The notes under the pieces were generated by a model. It worked only from the letters and a program-made list of their open reading frames with translations. It did not search any database and was not told where the DNA came from. 64,000 bases of DNA from Streptomyces sp. NBC_01260 (lineage in GTDB: Bacteria > Actinomycetota > Actinomycetes > Streptomycetales > Streptomycetaceae): positions 2,976,001 through 3,040,000 of the forward strand of contig NZ_CP108464.1 in NCBI RefSeq assembly GCF_036226405.1, in the 5' to 3' direction. The position numbers and the translations under genes are program-made. Below, in pieces: positions 42,434-50,583 of this stretch. The first letter of the stretch is position 1. Each line of letters starts with the position of its first letter.

Positions 42434-43078
42434 TCAGCGCACCCCGTACCGTGCCTCGACGCCCGCGACGATCAGCCGCAGCCCGTCCTCGAAGCGTTCG
42501 TCGTAGTGGTCGAAGATCTCGGCGCCGGCCGCCGCGGCGAGCGGGTAGCGGGCCATCCGCTGCGCGCGTTCACCGATGTCGAAGCCCTCGCGCCGCTGGT
42601 CCGGCATCGGGCGGACGCCCTGCTCCTCGCTGACGAAGCCCATCGTGTACGCGTACGCGGTGGTGCCCGTCCGGACCGCCTGCCACAGCTCGAAGCCCGC
42701 GTCGACCATGGTCCGCAGATGGCCTTCGAGCCCGTCGGCGTGGTCGGTGCCGGTGAACTTCGCGCCCCCGTAGACCTTGGCCCCGTCGCGGTAGCGCAGC
42801 AGCGCGCGGCGCAGCCCGGTGTTGTACGCGACGAGCTGGTCCTGCCAGTTCCGCGGGGCGGGCACCGGCAGGTCCTCGTCGAGCATCCGGCGGTACATCA
42901 CCGTGGCCATCTCGTCGAGCAGCGCCTGCTTGTCCTTGAAGTGCCAGTAGAGCGCGGGCGCCTTGACGTCCAGCTCCCTGGCGATGGCGCGCAGGCTGAG
43001 CCCGTCCAGGCCCAGTTCGTTCAGCAGCCGCAGTGCCGTGTCGGCCACCCGTGTCCGGTCGATCTTCGTTGTACCCAC
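42434..43078 (-). CDS. TetR-family repressor (TetR_C type)
   Basis: 214 aa. HTH at ~8-55: ALRLLNELGLDGLSLRAIAR followed by ELDVKAPALYWHFKDKQALL, exactly the TetR class that controls tetracycline-type exporters and oxygenases. The C-terminal domain (~75-205) binds ligand. The GTG start lies seven bases after TTAAAT on minus, so it may be leaderless. Two identical operators (43088-43100, 43124-43136) in the 38-bp divergent gap and the adjoining coding sequence indicate that it represses itself and the FAD monooxygenase. Confidence 0.93.
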   Translation of the reverse strand: MGTTKIDRTRVADTALRLLNELGLDGLSLRAIARELDVKAPALYWHFKDKQALLDEMATVMYRRMLDEDLPVPAPRNWQDQLVAYNTGLRRALLRYRDGAKVYGGAKFTGTDHADGLEGHLRTMVDAGFELWQAVRTGTTAYAYTMGFVSEEQGVRPMPDQRREGFDIGERAQRMARYPLAAAAGAEIFDHYDERFEDGLRLIVAGVEARYGVR

Positions 43079-43087
43079 CTTGACAAT

Positions 43088-43100
43088 TTAACAGCGTTAA
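43088..43100. promoter_or_regulatory. TetR operator 1
   Basis: TTAACAGCGTTAA (TTAAC-AGC-GTTAA dyad) lies 10 bp from the tetR start and overlaps its likely -10; TTGACA at 43080-43085 just beside it could be the -35 of the monooxygenase. Confidence 0.8.
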
Positions 43101-43116
43101 GCGCACACTCCCGACC

Positions 43117-44538
43117 ATGGAACTTAACAGCGTTAAGGAAACCGGGGTGCTCATCGTCGGCGCCGGCCCCTGCGGCCTCGCCCTCGCCTGCGATCTGGCC
43201 CGCCGGGGCGTGCCCGCCCTCCTCGTGGAACAGGCGCCCGCGCTCTTCCCCGGCTCGCGCGGCAAGGGCATCCAGCCCCGCACCCGGGAGGTCCTGGACG
43301 ATCTCGGGGTCGGCGACGCGGTCCGCGAGCACGGCGGTCCGGCGCCGGTCGGGATGGTCTGGCAGAACGGCGAACGGACGGGCGAGCACCGCATGTTCCG
43401 GGTGGCGGCCCCGACGGACGCCGAGCCGTACGGGGAGCCGTGGCTGATGCCGCAGTGGCGCACCCAGGAGATCCTGCTGGCCCGGCTGCGCGAACTGGGC
43501 GGCGACGTCGCCTTCTCGACCGCGCTGACCGGCCTCGGCCAGGACGCCGACGGGGTCACCGCACAGCTGTCCACCGGCCCTGTCCGCGCCTCCTACCTGG
43601 TCGCGGCGGACGGCGGGCGCTCCACGGTGCGGCGGGCGCTGGGCATCGCGATGACCGGGGAGACCGTGGACCCGGCACCGATGCTGGTGGCCGACGTGCG
43701 GGTCGCCGAGAACGCGCTCGACCGCCTCAACTGGCACATGCTGAACACCGACTCCGGGTTCATCACCCTCTGCCCGCTGCCGGGCACGGCGGAGTTCCAG
43801 CTGGTCGCCCAGTTCAAGCGGGGTGAGCCGGACATCTCCCTGGCGGGGGTGCGCGCGGTCGTCGCCGAGCGCACCCACCTGGACGCGCGGGACATCACCG
43901 AGCTCCGCTGGGCCTCCGACTTCCGGCCGCGCGCCGCGCTGGCCGACCGGTTCCGCGACGGACGGGTCTTCCTGGCCGGGGACGCCGCCCATGTGCACTC
44001 CCCGGCGGGCGGGCAGGGCCTGAACACCAGCGTCCAGGACACGTACAACCTCGGCTGGAAGCTCGGCCAGGTGCTGAACCACGGCGCGCCCCCGGCCCTG
44101 CTCGACAGCTACGAGGAGGAGCGCCGCCCGATCGCCGCCGAGATGCTCGGCCTGTCCACCCGTATCCACCGCGGCCGGCAGGAACGCGGCGCGGCCACCC
44201 AGCAGTTGGGCCTCGGCTACCGCGGCGGCCCGCTGTCGGCCGGCCGCGCGGGCGTCCTGCAGGCCGGCGACCGCGCCCCCGACGGTCCCACCGGCGACCG
44301 GCGGCTGTTCGACGTCTTCCGGGGCCCGCACTTCACGCTGCTGGCGGTCGGCACCGAAGCGGACCCGCCGCAGTCCGCGGGGCCGGCGGTCCGGGTGCAC
44401 CGCATGGACGCGTACGAGGCGTACGGCAAGGGACTGTTCCTGATCCGGCCGGACGGCTACATCGGCTGGGCGGGCGAGGACACGGCCGGGCTCGCCGGAT
44501 ACCTGGCACGGCTGGGCCTCGAAGTCGAGCTCGGCTGA
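43117..44538 (+). CDS. FAD-dependent aromatic monooxygenase (PheA/TfdB/RdmE family)
   Basis: 473 aa flavoprotein hydroxylase using NAD(P)H and O2. The dinucleotide-binding GAGPCG lies at residues 15-20; a middle FAD/NADPH motif is near LVAADGGRSTVRRALG; the GD motif RVFLAGDAAHVHSPAGGQG is at ~283-301. The C-terminal thioredoxin-like domain is short. Related enzymes hydroxylate polyketide aromatics or inactivate aromatic drugs such as rifamycin and tetracycline. The N-terminal codons M-E-L-N-S-V-K contain the second copy of the TetR operator. There are no biosynthetic neighbours, so a detoxification role is more likely (inference). Confidence 0.93.
   Translation: MELNSVKETGVLIVGAGPCGLALACDLARRGVPALLVEQAPALFPGSRGKGIQPRTREVLDDLGVGDAVREHGGPAPVGMVWQNGERTGEHRMFRVAAPTDAEPYGEPWLMPQWRTQEILLARLRELGGDVAFSTALTGLGQDADGVTAQLSTGPVRASYLVAADGGRSTVRRALGIAMTGETVDPAPMLVADVRVAENALDRLNWHMLNTDSGFITLCPLPGTAEFQLVAQFKRGEPDISLAGVRAVVAERTHLDARDITELRWASDFRPRAALADRFRDGRVFLAGDAAHVHSPAGGQGLNTSVQDTYNLGWKLGQVLNHGAPPALLDSYEEERRPIAAEMLGLSTRIHRGRQERGAATQQLGLGYRGGPLSAGRAGVLQAGDRAPDGPTGDRRLFDVFRGPHFTLLAVGTEADPPQSAGPAVRVHRMDAYEAYGKGLFLIRPDGYIGWAGEDTAGLAGYLARLGLEVELG
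43124..43136. promoter_or_regulatory. TetR operator 2, inside the monooxygenase coding sequence
   Basis: An identical TTAACAGCGTTAA, spaced 36 bp from operator 1 and covering codons 3-7 of the monooxygenase gene. Binding here would block transcription just after initiation. Confidence 0.8.
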
Positions 44539-44587
44539 GTTCCCGCCTTCGCCGCCATGGGCCCGGGTGCGGGCGGGCCCCGCCCGG

Positions 44588-45256
44588 TCAGACGCTGCTG
44601 AGCGAGAGCTTCGCGGCGAAGCCGAGGAACAGCACACCCGCGGCAGAAGTGGCTCCCGCCGACAGCCGCTTGCGGCGGCGGAACGCGGCGGACAGCCGGG
44701 TGCCTCCGAATATCAGCATCGACAGGTACAGGAAGCTGGCCGCCTGGAGCAGGGTGCCCAGCAGCAGGAAGGAGAGCGCCGGATAGGCGTACCCGGGATC
44801 GACGAACTGCACGAAGAACGAGATCAGGAACAGGATCGCCTTCGGGTTGAACAGGCTGACCACCAGCGCCCGGCGGTACGGCCGCTCCATGGCGCCCACG
44901 GCCTCGGCCCCGTCCGCCGACTCGCCCGTCAGCTCGGCCACCCGCCGGTGCCGCTCGCGCCACATGGACACCGCGGTCCGCAGCATCCCGACGGCCAGCC
45001 AGGTCAGATAGCCCGCCCCCGCGAACTTCACCACGGCGAAGAGCACGGGCGTCGTCCGCAACAGCGACGAGGCCCCCAGCGCGGACAGCGTCATCAGCAC
45101 GGTGTCCCCGGTCCACACCCCGGCCGCGGCCACATAGCCGGTCCGCACGCCGCGCCGGGCGGCGACGGACAGCACGTACAGCGAATTCGGACCCGGCAGC
45201 AGAACGATCAGCACCAGGCCGGCGAGATAGGTCGGAAGGTCAGTGACACCCAGCAT
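44588..45256 (-). CDS. LysE/RhtB-family exporter, LeuE-like
   Basis: 222 aa with six membrane helices. The family signature GLVLIVLLPGPNSLYVLSV sits at residues ~13-31 and LVVSLFNPKAILFLISFF in the middle (F-N-P-K). This family exports amino acids and derivatives by proton exchange; the opening and length are like leucine exporter LeuE. A polar loop (~95-125) follows helix 3. It is not obviously part of an operon; the start has no clear ribosome binding site. Confidence 0.9.
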   Translation of the reverse strand: MLGVTDLPTYLAGLVLIVLLPGPNSLYVLSVAARRGVRTGYVAAAGVWTGDTVLMTLSALGASSLLRTTPVLFAVVKFAGAGYLTWLAVGMLRTAVSMWRERHRRVAELTGESADGAEAVGAMERPYRRALVVSLFNPKAILFLISFFVQFVDPGYAYPALSFLLLGTLLQAASFLYLSMLIFGGTRLSAAFRRRKRLSAGATSAAGVLFLGFAAKLSLSSV

Positions 45257-45307
45257 GAAACGGAGTGTCGCACGCGGGTACGACAGCCCGGCCCCGGGGT
45301 GGCGGGA

Positions 45308-46888
45308 TCAGAACGCGTCCGTCGGCACGTAGACCCCCCACACCTCCCGGAGCGCGTCGCAGACCTCGCCCACCGTGGCGCGGGCCCTGAGCGCGTCCTT
45401 CATCGGGTAGAGCACGTTGTCCGTGCCTCCGGCCGCGCTCCGCAGGGCGGCCAGGGCCGTGTCCACCGCGTTCCCGTCGCGCTCGGCGCGCAGCCGCGCC
45501 AGCCGGGCCGCCTGCCGGGCCTCGATCGCCGGATCGACGCGGAGCGGCTCGTACGGCTCCTCCTCGTCGAGCCGGAAGCGGTTGACGCCGACGACGACCC
45601 GCTCGGCGCTGTCCGTCTCCAGGGCGATGCGGTAGGCGCTGCGCTCGATCTCGTTCTTCTGGAAGCCGTGCTCGATCGCGCTGACGGCGCCGCCCAGGTC
45701 CTCGACCCTGAGCATCAGCTCCAGGGCCGCGGCCTCGACGTCGTCCGTCATCCGCTCGACGACGTAACTGCCGGCGAACGGGTCGACGGTGGCCGTCACG
45801 TCCGTCTCGTACGCCAGGACCTGCTGGGTGCGCAGCGCGAGCCGGGCGGACTTGTCGGTCGGGAGCGCGATGGCCTCGTCGAAGGAGTTGGTGTGGAGGG
45901 ACTGGGTGCCGCCCAGGACCGCGGCCAGGCCCTGTACCGCGACGCGCACCAGGTTGACCTCGGGCTGCTGGGCCGTGAGCTGGACGCCCGCGGTCTGGGT
46001 GTGGAAGCGCAGCATCAGCGACTTGGGGTTCCTGGCGCCGAACTCCTCCGTCATCACCTTCGCCCAGATCCGGCGCGCGGCGCGGAACTTGGCGACCTCC
46101 TCCAGGATCGTCGTACGGGCGACGAAGAAGAACGAGAGCCGCGGGGCGAAGTCGTCGACGTCCATGCCGGCCGCGACGGCGGTCCGGACGTACTCGATGC
46201 CGTCCGCCAGCGTGAAGGCGATCTCCTGCGCGGGCGAGGCCCCGGCCTCCGCCATGTGGTAGCCGGAGATCGAGATGGTGTTCCACTTCGGGATCTCGGC
46301 CCGGCAGTACCTGAAGATGTCCGCGGTCAGCCGCAGCGAGGGCCCCGGCGGAAAGATGTACGTGCCGCGGGCGATGTACTCCTTGAGCACATCGTTCTGG
46401 ACGGTGCCGCTCAGCTGCCGCGCGGGCACCCCCTGCTCCTCGGCCACCAGCTGGTACATCAGCAGGAGCAGCGCGGCCGGTGAGTTGATCGTCATCGAGG
46501 TGGAGACCTGGTCCAGCGGGATCCCGTCGAACAGCACCCGCATGTCCTCGACCGAGTCGATCGCCACGCCGACCTTGCCGACCTCGCCGGACGCGAGGGC
46601 CGCGTCGGAGTCGTGGCCCATCTGGGTGGGCAGGTCGAAGGCGACGGACAGGCCCGTGGTGCCGTTGGCGATGAGCTGCTTGTACCGGGCGTTGGACTCG
46701 GCGGCCGTGCCGAAGCCCGCGTACTGGCGCATCGTCCACGGGCGGCCGGTGTACATCGACGGGTACACACCGCGGGTGAACGGGTAGCCGCCCGGCTCCC
46801 CCAGTTTCTCCGCGGGGTCCCAACCGTCGAGCGCGTCCGGCCCGTAGACCGGCTCGATGGGCAGTCCCGACTCAGAATCGCGCGTCAT
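45308..46888 (-). CDS. Acyl-CoA mutase large subunit (methylmalonyl-CoA mutase family, no B12 domain)
   Basis: 526 aa. The substrate-binding TIM barrel of methylmalonyl-CoA mutases is complete: [46 protein letters not shown], and [16 protein letters not shown]. It ends about residue 526 at [10 protein letters not shown], without the ~130-residue C-terminal B12-binding domain containing D-x-H-x-x-G. In the isobutyryl-CoA mutase type this domain is a separate small subunit (IcmB), but no such gene lies beside this one. The start MTRDSES follows GGGAGG. It rearranges the carbon skeleton of an acyl-CoA; which one cannot be told. Confidence 0.9.
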   Translation of the reverse strand: MTRDSESGLPIEPVYGPDALDGWDPAEKLGEPGGYPFTRGVYPSMYTGRPWTMRQYAGFGTAAESNARYKQLIANGTTGLSVAFDLPTQMGHDSDAALASGEVGKVGVAIDSVEDMRVLFDGIPLDQVSTSMTINSPAALLLLMYQLVAEEQGVPARQLSGTVQNDVLKEYIARGTYIFPPGPSLRLTADIFRYCRAEIPKWNTISISGYHMAEAGASPAQEIAFTLADGIEYVRTAVAAGMDVDDFAPRLSFFFVARTTILEEVAKFRAARRIWAKVMTEEFGARNPKSLMLRFHTQTAGVQLTAQQPEVNLVRVAVQGLAAVLGGTQSLHTNSFDEAIALPTDKSARLALRTQQVLAYETDVTATVDPFAGSYVVERMTDDVEAAALELMLRVEDLGGAVSAIEHGFQKNEIERSAYRIALETDSAERVVVGVNRFRLDEEEPYEPLRVDPAIEARQAARLARLRAERDGNAVDTALAALRSAAGGTDNVLYPMKDALRARATVGEVCDALREVWGVYVPTDAF

Positions 46889-47033
46889 CCGCTCCGCCTC
46901 CCGCTGGTCACCGATGCGGAACCTGAGGCGTCCTCGGGTGCCCGCTAACGATTTCCCCATCATCCGCAGGATTCGGCAACCGGGCAGAGCGGGAATCCGT
47001 CCCATGGGATACCCGAGACCCCAGGGGGCCGAG

Positions 47034-47948
47034 ATGGTACGCACCAGAAGGACCGGGCGCGGCCACGCGCCCAAGGGCGGCAAGGGAGCCGCGGCGGCGA
47101 CCGCGGCCGTCGCCGTGCTCGCGCTGACCGCGGTGACCGCGGGGTGCGAGCCGCAGGCCGCGGTCAGCACCCCGTCCGCCCCGGCGCCCGCGCCGACGAG
47201 CGGCAGGCCCACCGACGACGCCAAGCCCGGCGCGGCCGGGCCGGGGACGGCGACGCCGTCCGCGAGCGCGAAGCCGAGCGCACCGCCGAGGTCCACGCCC
47301 GCGCCCGACCCGCAGGGCACGGTGCTGATGGCGAGCGGCGCTCAGGGCGAGCAGGTGCGCGAGCTCCAGGCCCGGCTGCGTCAGACAGGCCACTTCGGCC
47401 GCAGCCCCACGGGCTACTACGGCACCGTCACGGTCGCCGCCGTGCAGTCGTTCCAGGGCAAGCGGGGACTGTCCCGTACGGGGAAGGCGGACACGCTCAC
47501 CTGGCAGAAGCTGCTCGGCATGACACACGAGCCGACGGCCGCGGAGCTGAACCCGCCGACCACCCGCCCGGTCGCGAAGCCGGACAAGCGCTGCATGACG
47601 GGCCGGGTGATCTGCATCAGCAAGAACAGCCGGTCACTGTCCTGGATGATCGACGGCAAGGTCCTCTCGTCGATGGATGTGCGGTTCGGCTCGCAGTACA
47701 CGCCGACCCGCGAAGGCACCTTCTCCGTCTACTGGAAGTCCCGGCACCATGTGTCGACGATCTACGACTCGCCCATGCCGTACGCGATGTTCTTCAGCGG
47801 CGGCCAGGCGGTGCACTACTCGTCGGACTTCGCGGCCCGCGGCTACAACGGCGCCTCGCACGGCTGCGTCAACGTCCGGGACGAGGGGAAGATCGCCTCG
47901 CTGTTCGCCCAGGTCCGCGACGGCGACAAGGTCGTCGTCTACGGCTGA
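47034..47948 (+). CDS. L,D-transpeptidase lipoprotein with peptidoglycan-binding domain
   Basis: 304 aa. A lipoprotein signal (TAVTAGC, Cys38) precedes a Pro/Ala/Ser-rich linker (~40-95), a PG_binding_1 domain (~100-165: [17 protein letters not shown]) and a YkuD domain (~190-303) with His261 and SHGCVNV, nucleophile Cys278. It would anchor to the membrane face and make 3-3 cross-links. It shares architecture with the enzyme at 3738-4472, which is secreted rather than lipidated. ATG 47034 was chosen because GGGGG lies six bases upstream; ATG 47004 is in frame. It ends at a strong hairpin. Confidence 0.93.
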   Translation: MVRTRRTGRGHAPKGGKGAAAATAAVAVLALTAVTAGCEPQAAVSTPSAPAPAPTSGRPTDDAKPGAAGPGTATPSASAKPSAPPRSTPAPDPQGTVLMASGAQGEQVRELQARLRQTGHFGRSPTGYYGTVTVAAVQSFQGKRGLSRTGKADTLTWQKLLGMTHEPTAAELNPPTTRPVAKPDKRCMTGRVICISKNSRSLSWMIDGKVLSSMDVRFGSQYTPTREGTFSVYWKSRHHVSTIYDSPMPYAMFFSGGQAVHYSSDFAARGYNGASHGCVNVRDEGKIASLFAQVRDGDKVVVYG

Positions 47949-47976
47949 GTGCCGGGCGGGGGCGGAGGGTCTGAGG

Positions 47977-48015
47977 GGCGCGGGCGGGACCGGGGGAACG
48001 TGTCCCGCCCGCGCC
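47977..48015 (+). terminator. Hairpin terminator after the L,D-transpeptidase
   Basis: GGCGCGGGCGGGAC (47977-47990) and its exact complement (48002-48015) form a 14-bp stem with an 11-base loop. Confidence 0.85.
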
Positions 48016-48134
48016 GTTGCGCCGAGCCGCAGGTACGGGGGGAACCCCGGCTCAGGACGCTGCCGATGACCAGTCGGCTCACTCCGTACTGCGTCTGTGT
48101 GCCGAAAAACGTCACACCCCGTGGCGGGCGGGGG

Positions 48135-49283
48135 TCAGCGGGCCGCGGCGGGGGTGTCCGGCGCCGCCGGCTGCGAGGCGGTGACGTCCGCTTCGGGGTC
48201 CGTTCCGGCGAAGGCGGTCGACGGGTGCGGGGACGCGGGAGTGAACCCGATCGACGGGAGGGAGCCGGAACCGCCGGGCGGCGATTCGCCGTCGCCGTCC
48301 GAGTCGCCGTCGCCCCCACCGTTCTGGCTGTTGCCGTTGTCGCCGGCCCTGTCGAGCATCCGGTCGCAGAACCGGTCCAGGTTGCGGGCGCCCTTGGCCA
48401 GCGCTTCGAGGCGGCGTCTGCGGTCGTCGTCGAGCTTGCCGTCGCGGTAGTCGCGGCAGGCCTTCAGGGTCTTGGCGTACCAGGCGCCCGACGTGCCGTC
48501 CTGGGAGGTGCCGGGCTGTCCGGCGCCGTCACCGTCCGTGCCCTCGGTGCTGTCCGAGGAACCCTTGGCCGGGTCCTCGGACGGTCCGGTGCCGGTCTCG
48601 TCCTGGGTGCCGGGGCCGGTGGGACGGCTGCCGCCGGGTCCGACGGTGCTCTTTCCGTCGGGGCGGGCGGAGTCCGGCGGCTCCGGTGGCACGCTCCGCG
48701 CGCTCGGTGAGCCGGACGGCGGCTCGGGCGTCCGGTCGTCGGTGGTGAGGCCGGAGCCGAGCTCCTCGGGCGAGGCGGCGGCCGACACCGAGGTCGCCGG
48801 CGAGGGGGCGTGCCGGCCGAAGGGGCCGGGCAGCACCCCGGTCCCGGCGGCCACCGCGACCCCGCCGATCGCGCAGCACGCGAGGGAGGCGACCAGGCCG
48901 AAGCGGATGGGCCGGCTCCAGCGCAGCGGGCGGGCTCCGCGGGAACCCGCGGAGGCGGACCGGGCGCCGGAGGCGGCCCGGCCTATGTGTACGGGCGCGA
49001 GCATGCCGGTCTCGCCGATCCCGTCCGCCCCGGCGACGGGCACCCGGCCCGCCCGCGCGGACGCGGAGCGGGTACGGGGGGCGGCGCGGAAGGCGGCCAG
49101 CGCGGCGGCCTCACCCGGAAGCTCACCGGTGGCCGGGCGGACGGACCGGGCCGCCGCGTCCAGAGCGGCCGCGAGCCTCTCGGCCTCCGGTTGCGGCCGG
49201 CCGTCGGCAGGATCGACCGGTTCGCGGCGGAGCAGTCTCTCCGCCGCTTCCTTGTCAAGCCATTCGTACTGCTCGTCGGCCAT
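48135..49283 (-). CDS. Single-pass membrane protein, probable anti-sigma factor of the coupled ECF gene
   Basis: 382 aa. The cytoplasmic ~130 residues start MADEQYEWLDKEAAERLLRR; one membrane helix follows (~133-157: RFGLVASLACCAIGGVAVA). A long low-complexity Pro/Ser/Gly/Glu linker (~160-270) leads to a conserved helical patch with paired Cys (KTLKACRDYRDGKLDDDRRR, then LDRFCDRML). The start overlaps the sigma stop by one base (TGATG). No zinc-anti-sigma motif is seen, so the anti-sigma call rests on topology and coupling. Confidence 0.75.
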   Translation of the reverse strand: MADEQYEWLDKEAAERLLRREPVDPADGRPQPEAERLAAALDAAARSVRPATGELPGEAAALAAFRAAPRTRSASARAGRVPVAGADGIGETGMLAPVHIGRAASGARSASAGSRGARPLRWSRPIRFGLVASLACCAIGGVAVAAGTGVLPGPFGRHAPSPATSVSAAASPEELGSGLTTDDRTPEPPSGSPSARSVPPEPPDSARPDGKSTVGPGGSRPTGPGTQDETGTGPSEDPAKGSSDSTEGTDGDGAGQPGTSQDGTSGAWYAKTLKACRDYRDGKLDDDRRRRLEALAKGARNLDRFCDRMLDRAGDNGNSQNGGGDGDSDGDGESPPGGSGSLPSIGFTPASPHPSTAFAGTDPEADVTASQPAAPDTPAAAR

Positions 49284-50188
49284 CACATGTCCTTCTGCGT
49301 CCACAGACGCGAATGCGTCACACCGGCGGGCGCCACCAGGCCGGTGCGGGAGGGGCGTTGCGCGGGTACGGCGCCGAGTTCCGCCGTCCGGCCGGCCGCG
49401 TTGCCGTGCGGGGTCTGTGCGGGGGCCGGCGCGTCGGCCGGGGCCCTGGGGGCGTCGGCCCCGCCGGCCGGGGCGCCGTCGTGCGGACGGCCGTCCTGCC
49501 CGTGGTCCGCGGCCGGCAGATCGCCCCCGCCCCCCGGGTGGTCCATGCCGTCCGGGCTGTCCGCACCGTCCGCCCGCAGCAGTTCGGCGAGCCGCTTGAG
49601 TCCGCGGTGGGCGGCGGTGCGTACCGCACCCGGCCGCTTGCCCAGCGTCAGCGCCGCGCTCTTCGCGTCGAGACCGACCACCACGCGCAGCACCACGGCC
49701 TCGGCCTGGTCCTGCGGCAGCTGGGCGATGAGCGACATGGTGCGGCCGGTGGCCAGGGCCTCGATCGCCTCGGCGGCCGTGTCGGACTCGGCGGGCTTCT
49801 CGGACAGTTCCGTCTCGTCGCCGCCGACCGCGGGCCGTCTGCCGCGCATCCGCAGATGGTCCAGGGCACGGTTACGCGCTATCCGCGCCGCCCAGCCCCG
49901 GAACCGGTCCGCGTCACCGCTGAACCGGTCGAGATCGCGCGCTATCTGGAGCCAGGACTCGGACGCCACGTCCTCGGCATCCGGCTCCCCCACCAGCGTC
50001 CTTATGTAGCCCAGCAACCGCGGCTGCACAGCGCGGTACACAGTACGGAAGGCGTCCTCGTCCCCGTCCTGCGCCGCGAGCACCGCGGCAGTAAGCCCCG
50101 CGTCGTCCCCCAGCACTCCCTCAACCTGCCCTGATGTCCTGAATCGCAGCTGGTCACCACTGCCGCGCCACGCTGCGCGACTCAGCAC
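49283..50188 (-). CDS. ECF RNA polymerase sigma factor
   Basis: 301 aa from GTG 50188, which is seven bases after AAGGA. Region 2 (~45-110: AFRTVYRAVQPRLLGYIRTL, EDVASESWLQIARDL, FRGWAARIARNRALDHLR). Region 4 (~145-200: LIAQLPQDQAEAVVLRVVVG, DAKSAALTLGKRPGAVRTAA). A ~90-residue Pro/Ala/Gly-rich C-terminal tail is unusual and probably disordered. It is coupled by TGATG to the membrane protein that likely controls it. The opening ~30 residues (RAAWRGSGDQLRFRTSGQ) may be partly untranslated if GTG 50095-like starts are used. Confidence 0.9.
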   Translation of the reverse strand: MLSRAAWRGSGDQLRFRTSGQVEGVLGDDAGLTAAVLAAQDGDEDAFRTVYRAVQPRLLGYIRTLVGEPDAEDVASESWLQIARDLDRFSGDADRFRGWAARIARNRALDHLRMRGRRPAVGGDETELSEKPAESDTAAEAIEALATGRTMSLIAQLPQDQAEAVVLRVVVGLDAKSAALTLGKRPGAVRTAAHRGLKRLAELLRADGADSPDGMDHPGGGGDLPAADHGQDGRPHDGAPAGGADAPRAPADAPAPAQTPHGNAAGRTAELGAVPAQRPSRTGLVAPAGVTHSRLWTQKDM

Positions 50189-50317
50189 GCTACGTCCTTC
50201 GCGGCCATCCCGTCCATGACTTGTACAACCCGCAACATTCCGCGGCCGGGACGCGGTGTGACAGAAAACGCAGTCACGGCGCTGAGATGAGTACGGGGTC
50301 GTCCTGCGGCCCCGCGG

Positions 50318-50365
50318 AAGACGACCGGGGCCTCTCCTGTGGGGGGTGGCGGCCCCGGTCGTCTT
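50318..50365 (+). terminator. Plus-strand hairpin with T-rich tail and no upstream gene; candidate sRNA end
   Basis: AAGACGACCGGGGCC (50318-50332) pairs exactly with GGCCCCGGTCGTCTT (50351-50365) and is followed by TCTGCATT. No protein gene reads into it from the left. Confidence 0.6.
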
Positions 50366-50413
50366 TCTGCATTCTGACCGCCCGAACTGCATTGATGTCA
50401 TGTTCAGACCGCT

Positions 50414-50437
50414 CGCGTGACCAACCGCGTGACCAAC
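50414..50437. repeat. Two adjacent 12-bp direct repeats
   Basis: CGCGTGACCAAC occurs twice in direct tandem. Such spacing (about one helical turn) suits an activator site, but no gene start is close. Confidence 0.7.
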
Positions 50438-50532
50438 GCGCCAGCCGGTCCGTTCGAGCTTCCCCGAACCGATGCGCTGCGCGGCCCCGGCCGTCGTGGT
50501 CGTTGCGCTGATCCACCGGCCGCGTCAACGCG

Positions 50533-50577
50533 CGGACCGGGCGCCCGGACAGAGGTTCCGTCCGGGCGCCCGGTCCG
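50533..50577 (-). terminator. Perfect 18-bp hairpin terminator after subtilase 3
   Basis: CGGACCGGGCGCCCGGAC (50533-50550) and its exact complement (50560-50577) with a 9-base loop, 7 bp beyond the stop codon on minus. Confidence 0.9.
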
Positions 50578-50583
50578 TGGTGA

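Larger units (their letters stand above)
50189..50583. other. Gene-free 395 bp with a plus-strand terminator and a 12-bp direct repeat
   Basis: Between an ECF sigma gene (starting leftwards) and the end of subtilase 3. It holds a 15-bp hairpin with a T-rich end on plus (50318-50365), two direct 12-bp repeats (50414-50437), and the subtilase terminator (50533-50577). No convincing protein gene; a small RNA ending near 50370 is possible. Confidence 0.6.

Noticed and set aside
43117..44538. FAD monooxygenase as part of a polyketide cluster
   Set aside because: No polyketide synthase, peptide synthetase or tailoring genes lie nearby; the TetR pairing fits a stand-alone response gene.
45308..46888. 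Mutase gene as a truncated pseudogene
   Set aside because: The reading frame is intact and ends in a normal position for a large subunit of the two-subunit mutase type; missing B12 domain alone does not show decay.
50281..50511. Small open frame starting at ATG 50287 through the hairpin
   Set aside because: No ribosome binding site, a strong terminator-like stem within it, and Arg/Ser-rich low-information sequence.
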